Source: Poa pratensis
Taxonomy: Eukaryota; Streptophyta; Magnoliopsida; Poales; Poaceae
Direction: 5' to 3'
Assembly: GCA_947311845.1 (NCBI GenBank)
Contig: CAMZMU010000027.1
Span: forward strand, 25,698,368 to 25,762,367
DNA length: 64,000 nt
This document shows, piece by piece, positions 32,938-45,394 of the stretch; position 1 is the stretch's first letter; each line of letters starts with the position of its first letter. The position numbers and the translations under genes are program-made. Below the pieces are notes generated by a model. The model did not search any database. It was not told the DNA's origin and saw only the letters and a list, made by a program, of their open reading frames with translations.

Positions 32938-33872
32938 GGCGCAAGTCACGGACATGGTGATCGATGCCGGGCCGGCGGTGTGGTTTGACCGCGTACCAAC
33001 CCGCGCAGCCACGAGCCTCACCTACCTGCCTATATAGAGCTCGTAGGCTCTTTCTTGTAGGCTGTAGCTGGATGGGACGGCTACGTTGCACTTGCACTCC
33101 ATATTTGCATGAGAGTTGGGCGGCCGCGGTGGTTCGTGGCCGGGGCCGGCCAACGCACCGATCATTGCGGCCGTTTTGGAATGAACTTGGCTGAAAGCTA
33201 CCAAAGAGGACCACCACCTATGGTTCTTAACCAATCATGGACCGAACCCATGCCGGCCGGGCACCTGTATTACTGTTTGCTTTTGACGTTACAATATGCA
33301 TGCGGTCTTTTTTCCTTGGTCCGTAATCAAAACCGCGGAGAAATCCCACGCGCTGGTCTAGCCGTGTCGGCCTCGCTAGCGGGACCAACAGCGATCTCAC
33401 ACTGACGGAAAACGAAGTGACACTAGAAAAAGAAGAGTGAGAAGAAAGAAAGCAAAAGGTGCGCCTCAAACCTCGTTTGCGAAGATCGAACACCGGCAAA
33501 AGGCGAGCGACGCGTCCCAGGATCTAGCCATGTATGCATCCGACTGAAAACAGACCGATGGAATAGACAGCCATCCATCCACTGTTTACTGGATCCTGCC
33601 CGCCGGCAGCGGTCAGTCAGCTACACGCTGAGATCCCTGACGCGCTGGCTTCTCCTTCAAGTATATATCGGATGCACTCTGTCTTCGCACGCTGCCGCCA
33701 CTGCCGCCGGCACGCCGAGTACTTGGGCGCACGGCGCCCCGTTTTCCTTTGACTCGTGACACGGTGACAGGGTCGATCTCGCTCTCTACATACCAAGTGG
33801 CCCGGCCACCACCTATGGCTCTTTATCCACTCTATTATCAGATTCGATCGAGCCAGAGTTATTTGCACTGGT

Positions 33873-34340
33873 GGTCACACAACTCGTCACTCATGTGCAC
33901 TTAAGTCACACATCTGGATAACTGAATTTTTTGGTCACACAACTCGTCATCTGGTGCACTTAAGTCACTGACCCCACCTGTCAGGCCGTTTTCCGTTGAA
34001 GTTGATGCTGACTGGACACGTAATTTTGCAAAACCCCCCTGTATTTTTGTACATTTGCAAAAACCCCCCTGTGGAGGACCATTTTGTAAAATCAGAAGGA
34101 CCATTTTGTAAAATTAGAAGGACCATTTTGTAAAATTAGGAGGACCATTTTGTAATATTAGGAGGACCATTTTGTAATATTAATATTACTCCAGGGGGTT
34201 TTCTGAAAATTTACCGTCCAAAACGGACTGACAAGTGGGACCAGTGACCTGCGTGCACGCACTTGTCGAGTTGTGTGACCAAAAAATCCCGTTATTGAGA
34301 TGTGTGACTTAAGTGCACATGAGTGACGAGTTGTGTGACC
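33873..34340. mobile_element. 468-bp TIR element with internal minisatellite
   Basis: The first 43 bp (GGTCACACAACTCGTCACTC...) is the near-perfect reverse complement of the last 43 bp (...GAGTGACGAGTTGTGTGACC). Second, inner copies of the same word lie at 33,934 and 34,270. No target duplication is obvious. The ends are long, as in Mutator-like MITEs. Absent from unit A. Confidence 0.75.
34075..34182 (+). repeat. 22-bp tandem repeat, five copies
   Basis: AGGACCATTTTGTAA starts at 34,075, 34,097, 34,119, 34,141 and 34,163, a strict 22-bp period. It lies inside the TIR element at 33,873-34,340. Confidence 0.9.
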
Positions 34341-34563
34341 CCTCATGCAATTAACTCATCGAGCCATCCACTGCCGCAACTTGTTAAGCACTCCTCATCG
34401 CACGCTGCACGCGCCCACAGGCCTGCACTGCTCGCCCAAAGATCTTGACTTATGGAGGCCGGTAATGGTGACTACCTAGCTAGCCAGCAAGCCAAGCTAG
34501 TTACATGCGGAACCTCGTTACTAACTCAAGGTGACAAGCGGCCAATTCACTGACTGGTTAGCT

Positions 34564-36114
34564 CTAAGAGCATCTCCACCGGGACTCCAAACAACCCTCC
34601 AAAATCCTAATGAGAGTCCAGACGTCAAAATCGGGCCACTAGCGGCACCCTCAAAGGGTCGCCCCAACTGAAATCGTGTCTGGCACCCCGAGAGGACTTG
34701 GAGGCCCTCTCGGGGGTGCCGGACACTGCCCGGACACGCCCTTCGACAGGTGCGGCCCACCCGTCATAGAGACAGGGCGCGAACAGGTGTTCTAATGGCG
34801 CCGTGCAGGAGGCCGTTCCGCACGCGTTAATGGTGACGCGTTTCTGCAGGCGACGAAGGGACGGGACGGCGATGCGTCTGCCGCACGTCTCACATTTACG
34901 GCGGCGCCTGCAGAGCGCCCAGCCTTTCCCGGCTTCCCAAACGGCGCAGTGGCAGAGACGTGTCGCCGCCATTAACTCCGACGCGACACGTGCTCACCCA
35001 CCCGGCGCTTCCCGCCCAGCGCCACCGCTTCCCGCCTCCGGTTCCCGCCTCGACCCTGGATTGCTATAAAGAGGCCCCCGCCGTGCACCCATTTCTCCAC
35101 ACCACCTGCGCCCACCGTAGCCTGTAGCAACATCATGCCTCGCCACCTCATGGGCCACCCTCACCCAGGCAGCTCGCCATGCTCACGCCACGGCGCAGGA
35201 AGACGCCGCCGACGAACCCGTCTTCGACTGGACGGACACGGACCACGTCGACGTGGACGAGCAGGAGGAGCAGGAGCCGGTGCAGGCGCCGTACCCGTCC
35301 AGGAGCCGCCGCCGGAGCTCGATGAGGTGCCGCCACCGCCGCAGCAGGAGCTCCCGCCGCCGCTGTGGCCTGACTAGGTGGTTGCCGCCAACTCGTTCGA
35401 GAGGTGGCGCAATGAGCAGGCAAGCCGCCAGGTCAGGCTCGGCTACGAGGCGGCTGGGGACGTCGTGGAGGCCGCCATCATCGAGGCATTCATCCTGAGC
35501 GCGCAGCGCGACGAGCTTTGCCGCGCCTTCATGGCCGCCGAGCGGGCGGCGTATGAGCAGCTCAACGCCCAGTCAGAGGCTCATCGTCCAGGCGGAGGAG
35601 CTAGCGCATGACGCCTCCCTGCTGCGCGCCGAGCGGGAGTCGCATGAGGAGCTGAACCAACAGCGCCTCGCGAGGCAGGCGCAGGCGGCGGCGGCGGCAG
35701 ACAGGGATGCCGCGCGCCGGGCAGCAGAGAGGGATGCCATGCGCTCAAGCTTAGCCCAGAGCCAGAAGGCTGCGCACGACGACGAGGCTGGCCCCGAGCG
35801 GCGGCGTTTAGATTAGGGTTTAGTTTAAATTTGTATCGTTTTATTAAGTAAAATTTGTATCGTCTTAGTTTAACTTTGAATCTAAAACCGTCCTCGCGTT
35901 TATGTTTGAATCTAAAATTTGTAGCCCGAACACACACAAGGTGTTTGTAGTTGGTCGTCATCTCGGACCGTTTGGGGGGCGGGCCTTGGGGGGGGGGGGG
36001 GGGGCGCCGATGTGGGCGGGCTCCAAAACTTAGACAGACATGTGTCCGGCACCCCTAATTGAGTCTCAATTAGGGGGGCCGGACACCGATTTGGAAGCCC
36101 CGGTGGAGATACTC
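34564..36114. mobile_element. Harbinger-ended nonautonomous element
   Basis: The left end CTAAGAGCATCTCCACCGGG mirrors the right end CCCCGGTGGAGATACTC; TTAGCT stands on both sides (34,558-34,563 and 36,115-36,120). The GAGCATCTCC terminus is the same as that of the transposase-bearing element at 53,304. The empty site is near 8,789 in unit A. A TATAAAGAGGCC box (35,064) precedes coding-like DNA, but there is no transposase. Confidence 0.8.
35135..35816 (+). pseudogene. Broken ORF of the nonautonomous Harbinger-like element
   Basis: The ATG at 35,135 lies 70 bp after a TATA box. Coding-like sequence continues to 35,816 but changes frame near 35,380 and 35,570. Pieces include an acidic and Pro-rich N-terminus, FERWRNEQASRQVRLGYEA, and an Ala/Glu/Arg-rich helical C-terminus (EELAHDASLLRAERESHEEL). 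I recognise no domain. This may be a residue of a Harbinger accessory ORF or a captured gene. Confidence 0.4.
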
Positions 36115-36120
36115 TTAGCT

Positions 36121-38360
36121 GCCCAGATCAATACTGTGCCTTCTAGAAGTGGAATAGCACCAAAAGGTTGGGTAAGTTCTGTCGCGATCGGTCGGTAGAT
36201 ACGAGATGATGCGTTCGATTGGATAAAACAATGGTGAGAGGTTGGCAGCCAAACAGGAAAGCTCACACGGTTACTACTTACTATAGTACATCGCCCTCTG
36301 CGTTGGTGTGTACTCCGTATCTTAAACTTACACCCATTCATGCATTCAGGCGCGGTTGAGTGAGTGTAACTGGGAAGTAATCGCCGGTCACGGTGTGGTC
36401 ACTGTCCTAACTACCCTCTCCGCCTTATCACAACAAGTGAAAACACCTCGGTGATACTAGTACTATCATTGAGCACGACGTAATCGTATAAAATACTAAT
36501 ATTAACTTTTAGAGCTCGAGTGAAGTGTCGCTTTTCGGACGGTGGATCTTGCGTCCGTCCGGCCGCAACCAACCATCCCGTCGGATCAAGCAGTTCCCAA
36601 ACGGAACGGGAAACAACAACCCGGCGGCATGTTAGTTTTGACCTCGCTCGGAATCACACACAACCTCCACCGATTACCTTAACTATCCATGTCGACCGAG
36701 CCGAGTGCTAGCTAGACACGAACTACCTAATCAGGACTAAATTATTGCCGTGGTGCATGCCAAGATGGCGACGACGATGATAAGATTATTATAGAGAGAA
36801 AAATGGGGTTAAGTACTCACACATGACCAAACGCTAGAGACACGAGAGCACAACTAAGGAGGTTTTGCTAGTTAGCTAACCAATCGGTGGCGGTTTCTCC
36901 ACCAAATTTTGGAACGTGTACCTAATTGATGATGATGATGATGATCCCCGTTTGGTTACGATCAGCCCTTTTCTAATTAAAATCCGACGCTGAAGTTACG
37001 GTTGAGCTAGCTAGCAAGTGCTTACCATGTAGTGGTACCAGGAGTAGGATAACGATGTACCACTAGAGGGTTCGACTAGAACGTACACATGTCACATGAT
37101 TAGTCACTCATGGAAAGATAAATACAACAGAATTTTGCTGGTTGTAGTTTTTGCAAGAGGCTGAACTAAATAAGAGTACGATTAAAGTATACCCCCAGTA
37201 TCTTGCTCATGTATAAGAAGTGAGCTTATCTCACATGGTTAGGAAAGTGAATGTACAACTCAGTTACACAGGTTCAATTCCTCACGGACGAATATTTGGA
37301 TTCTTATTACCTTAGATATATATGTCCTAAAATTTTATCAGAGAATTGATAATTTGAATTCTCATAAATTAGTGGTAAGAATGGGTTACAAATTTACCAA
37401 AACTTATGGTTTTCTGTTTATTTTTTGTTTTCTCGGAAGATTGAAATTTTGGTAAAATTTAATGGACAACTTGACAATATATCTCTTAAAATGTTTTCAG
37501 GTGAGGACGAAGGAAAAGCGTCTAAACTAGGATGTCTTTACGTGACACTTGTGTTGTAGTGTAAGAAAAATTAGGATGTACTCTCATTATTGCAATTTTT
37601 CTAGAGTTCCATGTTTTAGTCGAAGTAAGTGTCAAGTGCAGCAATATGAACATTTCAACAACCTGTTGAGGTCAACTCGCAATTAACTGACGTTGATGAT
37701 ATATTTGTACTAGGTGCAAAATGTAAGTGGCATATTTGGCTACAAACATTTTAAGCGGTATCTGCATACTCCTATATAATAAGGGATGTTCTAAATCTCA
37801 GACGACTTAGATTTAATTAAATCTTAATCAGTTACACACAATTACATCTCATTTCAACTATGACTTTGGCACGAAGATGCAAATCTAACATCCGTGGCCT
37901 TACATCTGTGTGCTTCCTTTTATTTGATTCTAAGGCTTTGATTTGTAATAGTAGTAGCTACCAGTCTACCACCGTGGAGAGCTGTCTATTTTGCTTTAAT
38001 CATAATCCGCCGCAAAACCAATCATCTTGGAAAGTTTCAGTAGGAGCAACAAAGAAAGGAAAAAAAAAGGTTGAACAAAATGGGAGCAGCACTTTGAGGG
38101 CAGATCCGTTTGCAGCAACTACCAAAGCTACTCGGGCAAGTACTACAAGACGGAATCAAACACACGCTAGGTGCGTGTCGCGCCCACACCTTTTTACGCT
38201 CACAAGCAAGCATCCTCTCCTGCGACGCCCACCCAAACCCAACCCAATCACCGCCTGCACCCGCAGTCAATTCCCGCTCCCTCCGTGGGATCCGGTCAAT
38301 GCAGCCAGAAAGAAAGAATCACCACCACCAACAACAAAACTCCTTTCCTCTGCTTCTCCC
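36121..38360. other. Noncoding spacer and distal promoter of MYB-2
   Basis: No gene supported. Parts match 8,795-9,070 and 10,530-12,900 of unit A. At 37,225-37,300 is a SINE-like head with an A box (CATGGTTAGG) and a B box (GGTTCAATTCC). At 37,785-37,905 is an insertion relative to A (CTAAATCTCAGACGACTTAG...) of unknown type. Confidence 0.5.
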
Positions 38361-38368
38361 TCCCTCCC

Positions 38369-38376
38369 ATATATAC
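38369..38376 (+). promoter_or_regulatory. TATA box of MYB-2
   Basis: ATATATAC within CTCCCATATATACGCGCACC, 120 bp before the ATG, conserved in position and context with MYB-1. The flanking CTCCCTCCC stretch may add to the core promoter. Confidence 0.6.
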
Positions 38377-38491
38377 GCGCACCTCCCTCTCTCCTCTGCA
38401 TACTACGACCACCAGCTCCATCGATCAAACTCCGAGCAGCCCAAGAAAAAAGGATACCCTTTGCGCGCCGCCGTAGCTACCTAGCATCAGC

Positions 38492-39428
38492 ATGGGGAGG
38501 TCGCCGTGTTGCGAGAAGGCGCACACCAACAAGGGCGCGTGGACAAAGGAGGAGGACCAGCGGCTGATCGGCTACATCAAGGCGCACGGCGAAGGGTGCT
38601 GGCGCTCGCTGCCCAAGGCCGCGGGGCTCCTCCGCTGCGGCAAGAGCTGCCGCCTCCGATGGATGAACTACCTCCGCCCCGACCTCAAGCGCGGCAACTT
38701 CACCGACCACGACGACGAGCTCATCATCAAGCTACACGCCCTGCTCGGCAACAAGTAAGCCATCCGTCTCATCTCATCATCAATGCGCAGCGCATCGACT
38801 CCTCCGCCTCCTATTCCAACCCCCTCTGTCTCGATCTCTCTCCCTCTGGTTTCTTTCTTTACTAATCATGTAGTGGTCGCCGTCGTGCAGGTGGTCGTTG
38901 ATAGCGGGCCAGCTGCCGGGCCGAACGGACAACGAGATCAAGAACTACTGGAACACGCACATCAAGCGCAAGCTCCTCAACCGCGGCATGGACCCGCACA
39001 CGCACCGACCTGTCAGCGCCGCCGCCGCCGCCAGCGGGCTCACCACATCGGGCGCCGGCCCCGGCTTCCCTTCCTCCCCAGCGCCGCCGTCCAGGTTCGC
39101 CGCCAACGTGGTCTACACCGTCCCAAGCAGCACCGTGAGCTTCGCGAGATCGTCGCCGTCGGAAGACGGGCACAGCAGCAGCGGCGGGAGCAGCGACGGC
39201 CCGCGGTGCCCCGACCTGAACCTGGACCTCGACCTCGACCTGTCCATGAGCCCGCCCAAGACAGCACAAGCCGCCGCGTCCACGCTCAAATTGGAGCAGC
39301 AGAGCATCTGCCTGTGCTACCACCTCGGCGTCCGCAAGGGGGAGGCCTGCACCTGCAAGGCGGCGTCGCCGGCGGGCCAGCGCGTGTTCCGGTTTCTCAG
39401 GCCACTGGAGGAGGGCCACTACATATAG
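38492..39428 (+). CDS. MYB-2: intact subgroup 4 R2R3-MYB repressor
   Basis: Two exons, 38,492-38,754 and 38,891-39,428, with a GT-AG intron of 136 bp inside codon 88; product 266 aa. R2 spans residues 14-61 (Trp17, 37, 57) and R3 spans 67-112 (Phe70, Trp89, Trp108). An Ala run and a Pro/Ser-rich linker follow. The EAR repression motif is at 196-206 ([11 protein letters not shown]). The Cys cluster C228-x-C230-x10-C241-x-C243 is the C3 motif of subgroup 4, and the protein ends [15 protein letters not shown]. Family members bind AC elements in phenylpropanoid promoters and repress them through EAR-recruited corepressors. Odd point: the bHLH-binding signature of R3 has Gln95 where Arg is usual. 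Start choice: the first ATG, giving the canonical MGRSPCCEK start. The precise ortholog is not assigned. Confidence 0.95.
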
Positions 39429-40329
39429 CAGCACACTAGTAGGCACCGCTAGGCACCCAGGAAAAACTCTGTAAAAAACACAAGATGGGAGAGACAAAAG
39501 AGCTTCTGAATTGAGACGATAGCTGATGTGGATTATTTCTCATGTTTCGCTTTATCCAAATATGATTCGTTTCTTCTTGCCATTCACCGATAGAATTTAG
39601 AGTTTAGCGCAGTAGCAAGATTTGATAAGTTGGTGCAGGAGGTATTATTAATTTGCGTATCCGATTCGGGCGTCTCTTGCCGTTTCTGTCACGTGGGATA
39701 TGGTGCGAGAATGGAGCATGTGGAGTGTTTTTGGTGGGTAGGAAACTTATATAATGTGGTGTGCTCCAAGAATTGTTTCGTTTTTGCTAATTCCTCCATC
39801 TACAACGCTAGGTTGTTTTATGTTAAATAACACAGTAGTCTATTGCAAGACTTCGACAATAATTTCAGTTAAAATATGTCACAATAACGAATGTGCATGC
39901 ATGGATGGGTTAACCAATTTTCATATTGAGAAGTAGCATTATATGTCGAACATAAGGACTATCATTTTTCAACGATGCTTCGTCATGAGAGATGTTGTAA
40001 TACCACTTGTAGCTGTAGGTACCAAATTATACAAAACATTGTCTATGATCGGATGGTTAGGAGTGTGGTTGTACTCGCAGCGCATCAGAGTTCAAACCCC
40101 AAGTTTGACATTGGTGTTACTCATTTAGGCAGAATATTATTTATTCAGTGTGAGGCGATGTTCCTGTCAACAACGAGATGACTTTATTAATCGCAAGACC
40201 TGACCCGGCCGGAACATTTATTTATTTTCTTTATGGGTGGTTAGGCATAAAAAACAAATGTGATTTCCAGGAAATGGAAGAACACCCTCCGAGAGCCCTT
40301 TGATACCCACAGGATCAGGCAAACAGTTG
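39429..40329. other. 3' UTR and downstream flank of MYB-2
   Basis: Paralogous to 13,875-14,820. It includes the same SINE head at about 40,040-40,190 (GGATGGTTAGGAGTGTGG, GAGTTCAAACCCC). A 25-bp piece with an A run present in A near 14,425 is missing here. No gene. Confidence 0.55.
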
Positions 40330-42300
40330 AACACTTCATTTTATTTGCGAAAATGACATGCGGCTGCAAATGTTATGGTCGTAAGTTAGCGTACGTACCT
40401 ACCTTGCCAAGGAGAAGTGTGTATATGACACTTGCGAGTTGTGATAGTAAGGAAACCGTCATGGAAATTAATTTGGTGCTTCATGTATGAAATGCGCAAA
40501 TTTAAGAAAAAAATTATGTATACTGGACTGCAGAGTAAGTTGTACACGTAGCGCTGCCTCTGTATGCTTACGATTCGTATATTTCGGTTTTCCCCGTGAT
40601 GAAAGCCATCTTTTTTTTTAACTCTCTGTCGGAATTAGTACCTGTAAACTTGTCACCTTTTTGTCAAACCACGAAAGGAGTTTCTTGCAGGTAAGTTGGA
40701 CGGACGTGGACGTACATGGGTAGTTTTAATAAGACTATTGAATGATCACGAAATAATCCCGGTTCACATTGCCGGCGGTTTTGACATCTTCTGCGTACGT
40801 GCACCATGTGCCCGGTAGTTCTGCTTAGAATTTGGGATTTACAGCTGAGCTCACAATTCACAAAGATTACTACACTAGTACGTATAACGGAAGTTTCGTG
40901 TGATGGTAATATATACTCCGGTGGCACCTGAGAAGAAGCGATGATTGGTGTACAAGTCCCCATCGTTATTACCATTCCGTTGTTGGTGTGTAAGGTCAAC
41001 GTTCGCTCTATCTGCCATCATGTTTTGAATTTAACGAGAATATTTGAAGTAGGCACCACTTAGGTTATATTTGAGGTCAGAGCTTAAATCATCATTTGCT
41101 GGTTCCATTCCGTTGTTGGTGTGTAAGGTCAACGTTCGCTCTATCTGCCATCATGTTTTGAATTTAACGAGAATATTTGAAGTAGGCACCACTTAGGTTA
41201 TATTTGAGGTCAGAGCTTAAATCATCATTTGCTGGTTCCTGGCGACACGCAGGACGTTTTAATCTCCTGGCTTGACCAACCAGGTGTGTACCATGCATGT
41301 TCTTACTCATTTCGCTGGCTTGCTTGCTTGTTGCATGCAAACTAGTACTCCTACACCGGATGGATCGCCAATTATTTGCCTGAATAGGTGTGATGCTTTT
41401 GATTGCTAGTACCACGTTTGCACAAAAATTATCACCCTAGCTTTGAGAAAGCATCGATCGGCTAGAGCTAGCAGGATAGCAAATTTGGCACCTTGATTAA
41501 CCAAGAACTATATATATATGGTCTTTAAAAAATCGAGCTGACTAAGCTTGCACGTGGCCACTCTAAACAAGAAAGTGTAGTTACACAGCAACGATTAGTA
41601 CTACTAATTTCTCCTACTGATTGGACATGTACTACATCTGTAGCAGAATTTTCCTGTCATGTCAGGACAAGTTTTCTCTCTGCTGATCGAGTCCCGTGGC
41701 TCGCACTCCACATCACATCACATGGTACACCGGCCGCTTATCATCAGTCCATCACCAACAGTCTACTGCCAAAGATGGCAAACCGTTTTCCTTTTCGAAG
41801 GCGCCAACATTTTCTCCTATGCTAGCTACCCTCCGGAGAGGGCGAGATACCTGCGAGAGCGACGTTACAGACCGCTGTTTCCGCGTACGTACTACAAGTC
41901 GTGATCCCTGTAACCGTATACCAAACCACAGCCCGCAGTCTCACCCGTATATGGGAGAAATTGAAATTCCACCGGCCGGGTTACTTGCGCGACGACGGCA
42001 TTCGTCCCTCGCCTCGCGTGCAAAGCTAGGTTGCGAGCTTTCTCATTGCACGACGTACGCATCCTATGCCGGCGTCATGGCGTAGCTCGATCCGTGAACC
42101 ATGAGGACACGGTGGAAGGAACCCGTGACATGGCGCCCGGGAGTTGGACCGGCGGCCGGGAAATCGCCAAGCGTGACACATGCGGGATCGATCCATCGAG
42201 GAGATAAGCGCACGGGGATCATATCATCGTGGACTGGAGAAACTCTTTCACAAAGCTTTATGTTGCTGCCACATACGTAGGTGACGGCCGCCCGTGCGCC
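40330..42300 (-). repeat. Right arm of the inverted repeat flanking MYB-2
   Basis: Close paralog of 14,820-16,900 and a diverged reverse complement of the left arm. It contains the 133-bp tandem duplication at 40,972-41,237. A 30-bp piece (GATCATATCATCGTGGACTG...) near 42,218 is missing from unit A. Confidence 0.75.
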
Positions 42301-42529
42301 GGATATATTCGTCTCGCTCGTCACCGAAGCCGGCCACGTTTTCCGTAGAGAAAGCCTTGTGTGAAGAAAGTGGTAGACGAGTGAACGCGGTTTGCGATTA
42401 AAAGCATCGATCTCGGATAAGCTTCCGGCCTGAAAAATTGTGGCAATATATTAGTTTGGGCCGTTTTACGGCTGAATAGGCACACTATGTTAGTTCGACT
42501 CGGAAAAAAAAATAGTTGAGGGTTCGGAG

Positions 42530-43100
42530 AAGCGGCGGCTCCGACACTGTATCAACGGTATCGGGGGACAATGTTAGATAGTTTCGACGAGCAACTATTC
42601 GCAACATTGCCACTATATGGACCATGGATTTAGCGTTGCTGGCCTCGGCTGGGCAAGGCACGGCAGTGCTCCTCCTCCGGCCAGTGACGACATCGGCTAT
42701 GCGGCAGGGACGTCGCTGCCGCCACTAGAGGACTCCGCCTCCAAAGAGTACTCCAACAGCTCGATCTCCTTGCTCACCGAGTCCACCACAAAACTGACGC
42801 GGATGAGCTCGACGCAATCCCAAACGACGACGAGCTGCTCAACGTATCAAGGATAAGTAGGTGTGCTCCGCCTATCGTGTGGAGAAGCGGATTCGTTTGG
42901 CCGACCACTCAGTCGAAGTGGTAAACGAAGCATCGCTCGAGCGCATCATCCTTTTAAGCCTCGAGTACGCAGCAGAGCAACGGCGGCGGGACCGCGGGAG
43001 AGGGAGGAATGTCGTCAAGGCATCTTCCTGCGCAAACTCCGGCGTGTTAGGAAGGAAGAAGAACTTTTGGTTTAGTATTCTAGTTCTATGTTTGTAAATC
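42530..43100 (+). pseudogene. Decayed gene fragment (unit B copy of 17,161-17,850)
   Basis: Same order of blocks as in unit A without the poly(C) tract. The segment GACCGCGGGAGAGGGAGG differs by a small insertion, and a 24-bp stretch near the end is missing. Two frames alternate; no family recognised. Confidence 0.35.
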
Positions 43101-43239
43101 TAGTTTTTATGTTAGTTGAACTATGTTTCGGTTGGTGTACAAACTGTAATTTATGGATGAAAATCCCGTGTGAAGTTCGTTTTCAAATTTTAATTGTTCT
43201 ACAAAATGGATTTGCAAACTTGAAAATCAGTTTCAAAAT

Positions 43240-43682
43240 AATCCGAAACTGGTCTTAGCTTACGTGGATGGATGGATCCAATTATCCAGAGTGTTGTTTC
43301 TTTCGGGGGGCGTCGTGGCCCTGCCAACTCCCACAAACCATTCAATCAGCTGCTGCTAGAGTGTAGTGTCAGGGGAGCGTAACACTGCATGTAGGGGCCC
43401 ATTGATCCGTGGGGGCTGGATCGACAACGAGGACACGAGCTGGTCGGATCACTCTGATCTGATGCGTTTTGACGTGGAAGAACAAGTTGATGAGACCGGA
43501 TACATATACATGTGGTTGGTAGCAGGGTGACATCACCGACGACCGCGCCTACCATTTTTGGCCATCTCCGGACGTACGGGAACTTCCGGCCGGGTCGTGT
43601 TTCTCCTCCTAGATTCCTGCGGCCTAGTAACGGGAGATGGAACGGCCGTTTTCAGTAATCATCCTTCTACCTGACCCCACGG
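43240..43682. other. Noncoding block shared with units A (inverted) and C
   Basis: CTCCTAGATTCCTGCGGCCTAG and the CAATCATCC..CTACCTGACCCCA end recur at 51,175-51,285. The first part recurs inverted at 21,790-22,060. The match stops at the copia insertion point near 43,682. Confidence 0.65.
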
Positions 43683-43691
43683 GTTGTTTTC

Positions 43692-44770
43692 ATGGAGGGG
43701 AAGGAACATATGGGATGCCGCCTAAAGAAATCCATTTATGGGTTAAAGCAAACCTCTAGACAGTGGTATTTAAAGTTTAACAATACAATTAAAAGTTTTG
43801 GATTCAAAGAGAATGTTGAGGACAACTGCATTTATGCAAAGTTTAAAAGTGGGAAATATATTTTCCTAATTCTGTATGTGGATGATATTCTGCTTGCGAG
43901 CAATGATGTCAGTCTACTGTTAGAAACAAAGAAATACTTGTCCTCAAAATTTTGATATGAAAGATCTTGGTGAAGCTTCATATGTTTTGGACATAGAAAT
44001 TCACCGGGATATAAAGAATGGAGTGCTAGGACTATCACCAAAGGCATATTTAGACAAGGTTCTAAAGAAATATAATATACATAAAAGTAGCGCATCACCT
44101 GCTCCGATAGTCAAGGGCAATTGTTTTGGGAAATTTCAGTGTCCCAAAAGTCAATATGAGATCGATCGAATGAAAACAGTACGGCTGTTGGAAGCTTACA
44201 GTATGCACAAGTGTGCACTCGCCCTGACTTAGCTTTTATCACCGGGGTACTCGGTAGATATCAAGAAAATCCATGCCAACAGCACTGGAATATGGTAAAG
44301 AAAGCATTGCATTATGTGCAAGGCACAAAAGACCTCATGCTAACATATAGAAGATCTGATTCCCTAGAGATAAGAGGGTATTCAAACACAGATTTTGCGG
44401 GAGACAAAGATTTCACTCTCGCTGGAGCTCCAAACATACAATAGTTGCATCATCCATGATGTATGCAGATTTTATAGCAGCTTATGAGGCCACATGGCAG
44501 GTGATATGGCTAAACAAATTTATACCCGACTTCAAAGTGGTAGATTGTATTGACAAACCACTAAAGATATACTGTGACAACCAGCCCGCAGTATTTTACG
44601 CTCACAACAACAAGTCGAGTAATGCTACCAAACCAATAGAGATAAAGTATTATGTTGTGAAAGATAAAATCCAGGATCAAACTATAAGTCTCGAGCATAT
44701 AAGGATAAATGATATGCTTGCGGATCCGCTACGAAAGGCTTACCACACAGCGTGTTCATGGAACACGTAG
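43692..44770 (+). pseudogene. Ty1/copia pol fragment: reverse transcriptase and RNase H
   Basis: The first frame (43,692-43,955) carries KKSIYGLKQTSRQWY and the reverse transcriptase active-site box LYVDDILLASND. The frame then shifts at 43,955, near 44,170-44,215 and at about 44,440. The last frame shows the RNase H region with YCDNQPAV and a conserved ADPL end. Gag, protease, integrase and the first part of the reverse transcriptase are missing, so the copy is 5'-truncated and dead. Confidence 0.9.
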
Positions 44771-44985
44771 TCGACATGGGTTTAATGGGAAGCCTATAAT
44801 TCCTGGATCATGAGAGGCCCAAAATGAACAGAAATTGTTTCAAAATAGAGAGTTATATTGTAGCTGTCTGATTCCATCGGCAATTGAGCTGTGACGATGA
44901 AACATGCTCTCTGTATTGATCTGTGATGAAACAAGATAAAAGAAAGTACATAGTTAAAAGTAAAAGTTGAGATCAAGGGGGAGAA

Positions 44986-45377
44986 TGTTAGGTTGATCTC
45001 CTGACCGTGCGACCGTGCCGTGCGCACCCAACGGTCGCACGGACCTGATCTCGCGCCCTGATCGGGGGCGTCCAACCAAACCACTGGTTGGTGGGCCCCT
45101 GTGGCCTGCGCTATATAAAGAGGTGGGGGGCTGGCTACACAACTCATGAGGTTGATCGTGCTCCACCACCCCACCAACACACCGACCCGATCTAGGTCAA
45201 GCGCAGTGCCCACGGGATGCTCCACCACCGCCGCCACTGCTACACTCTGACGACACCACCGCCGTCCACCATGGCCGGCGGCTCGACTGCTACAGCACAA
45301 GGAGAAGGTACTCATCCTCCTCCAATTCTTTGTTCTACCGATATGGATCTACCCTAGACGATCTACAGGTTTTAACA
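44986..45377 (+). mobile_element. Probable 3' LTR of the truncated copia element
   Basis: It follows a polypurine tract (AAGGGGGAGAA, 44,975-44,985), starts TGTTAGG and can be closed at TTTTAACA, giving TGTTA...TAACA ends and 392 bp. A TATATAAAGAGG box is at about 45,112. The right end is uncertain because another TAACA lies a few bases on and no target duplication can be checked. Confidence 0.65.
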
Positions 45378-45394
45378 GGATGAAGGATTAACAT

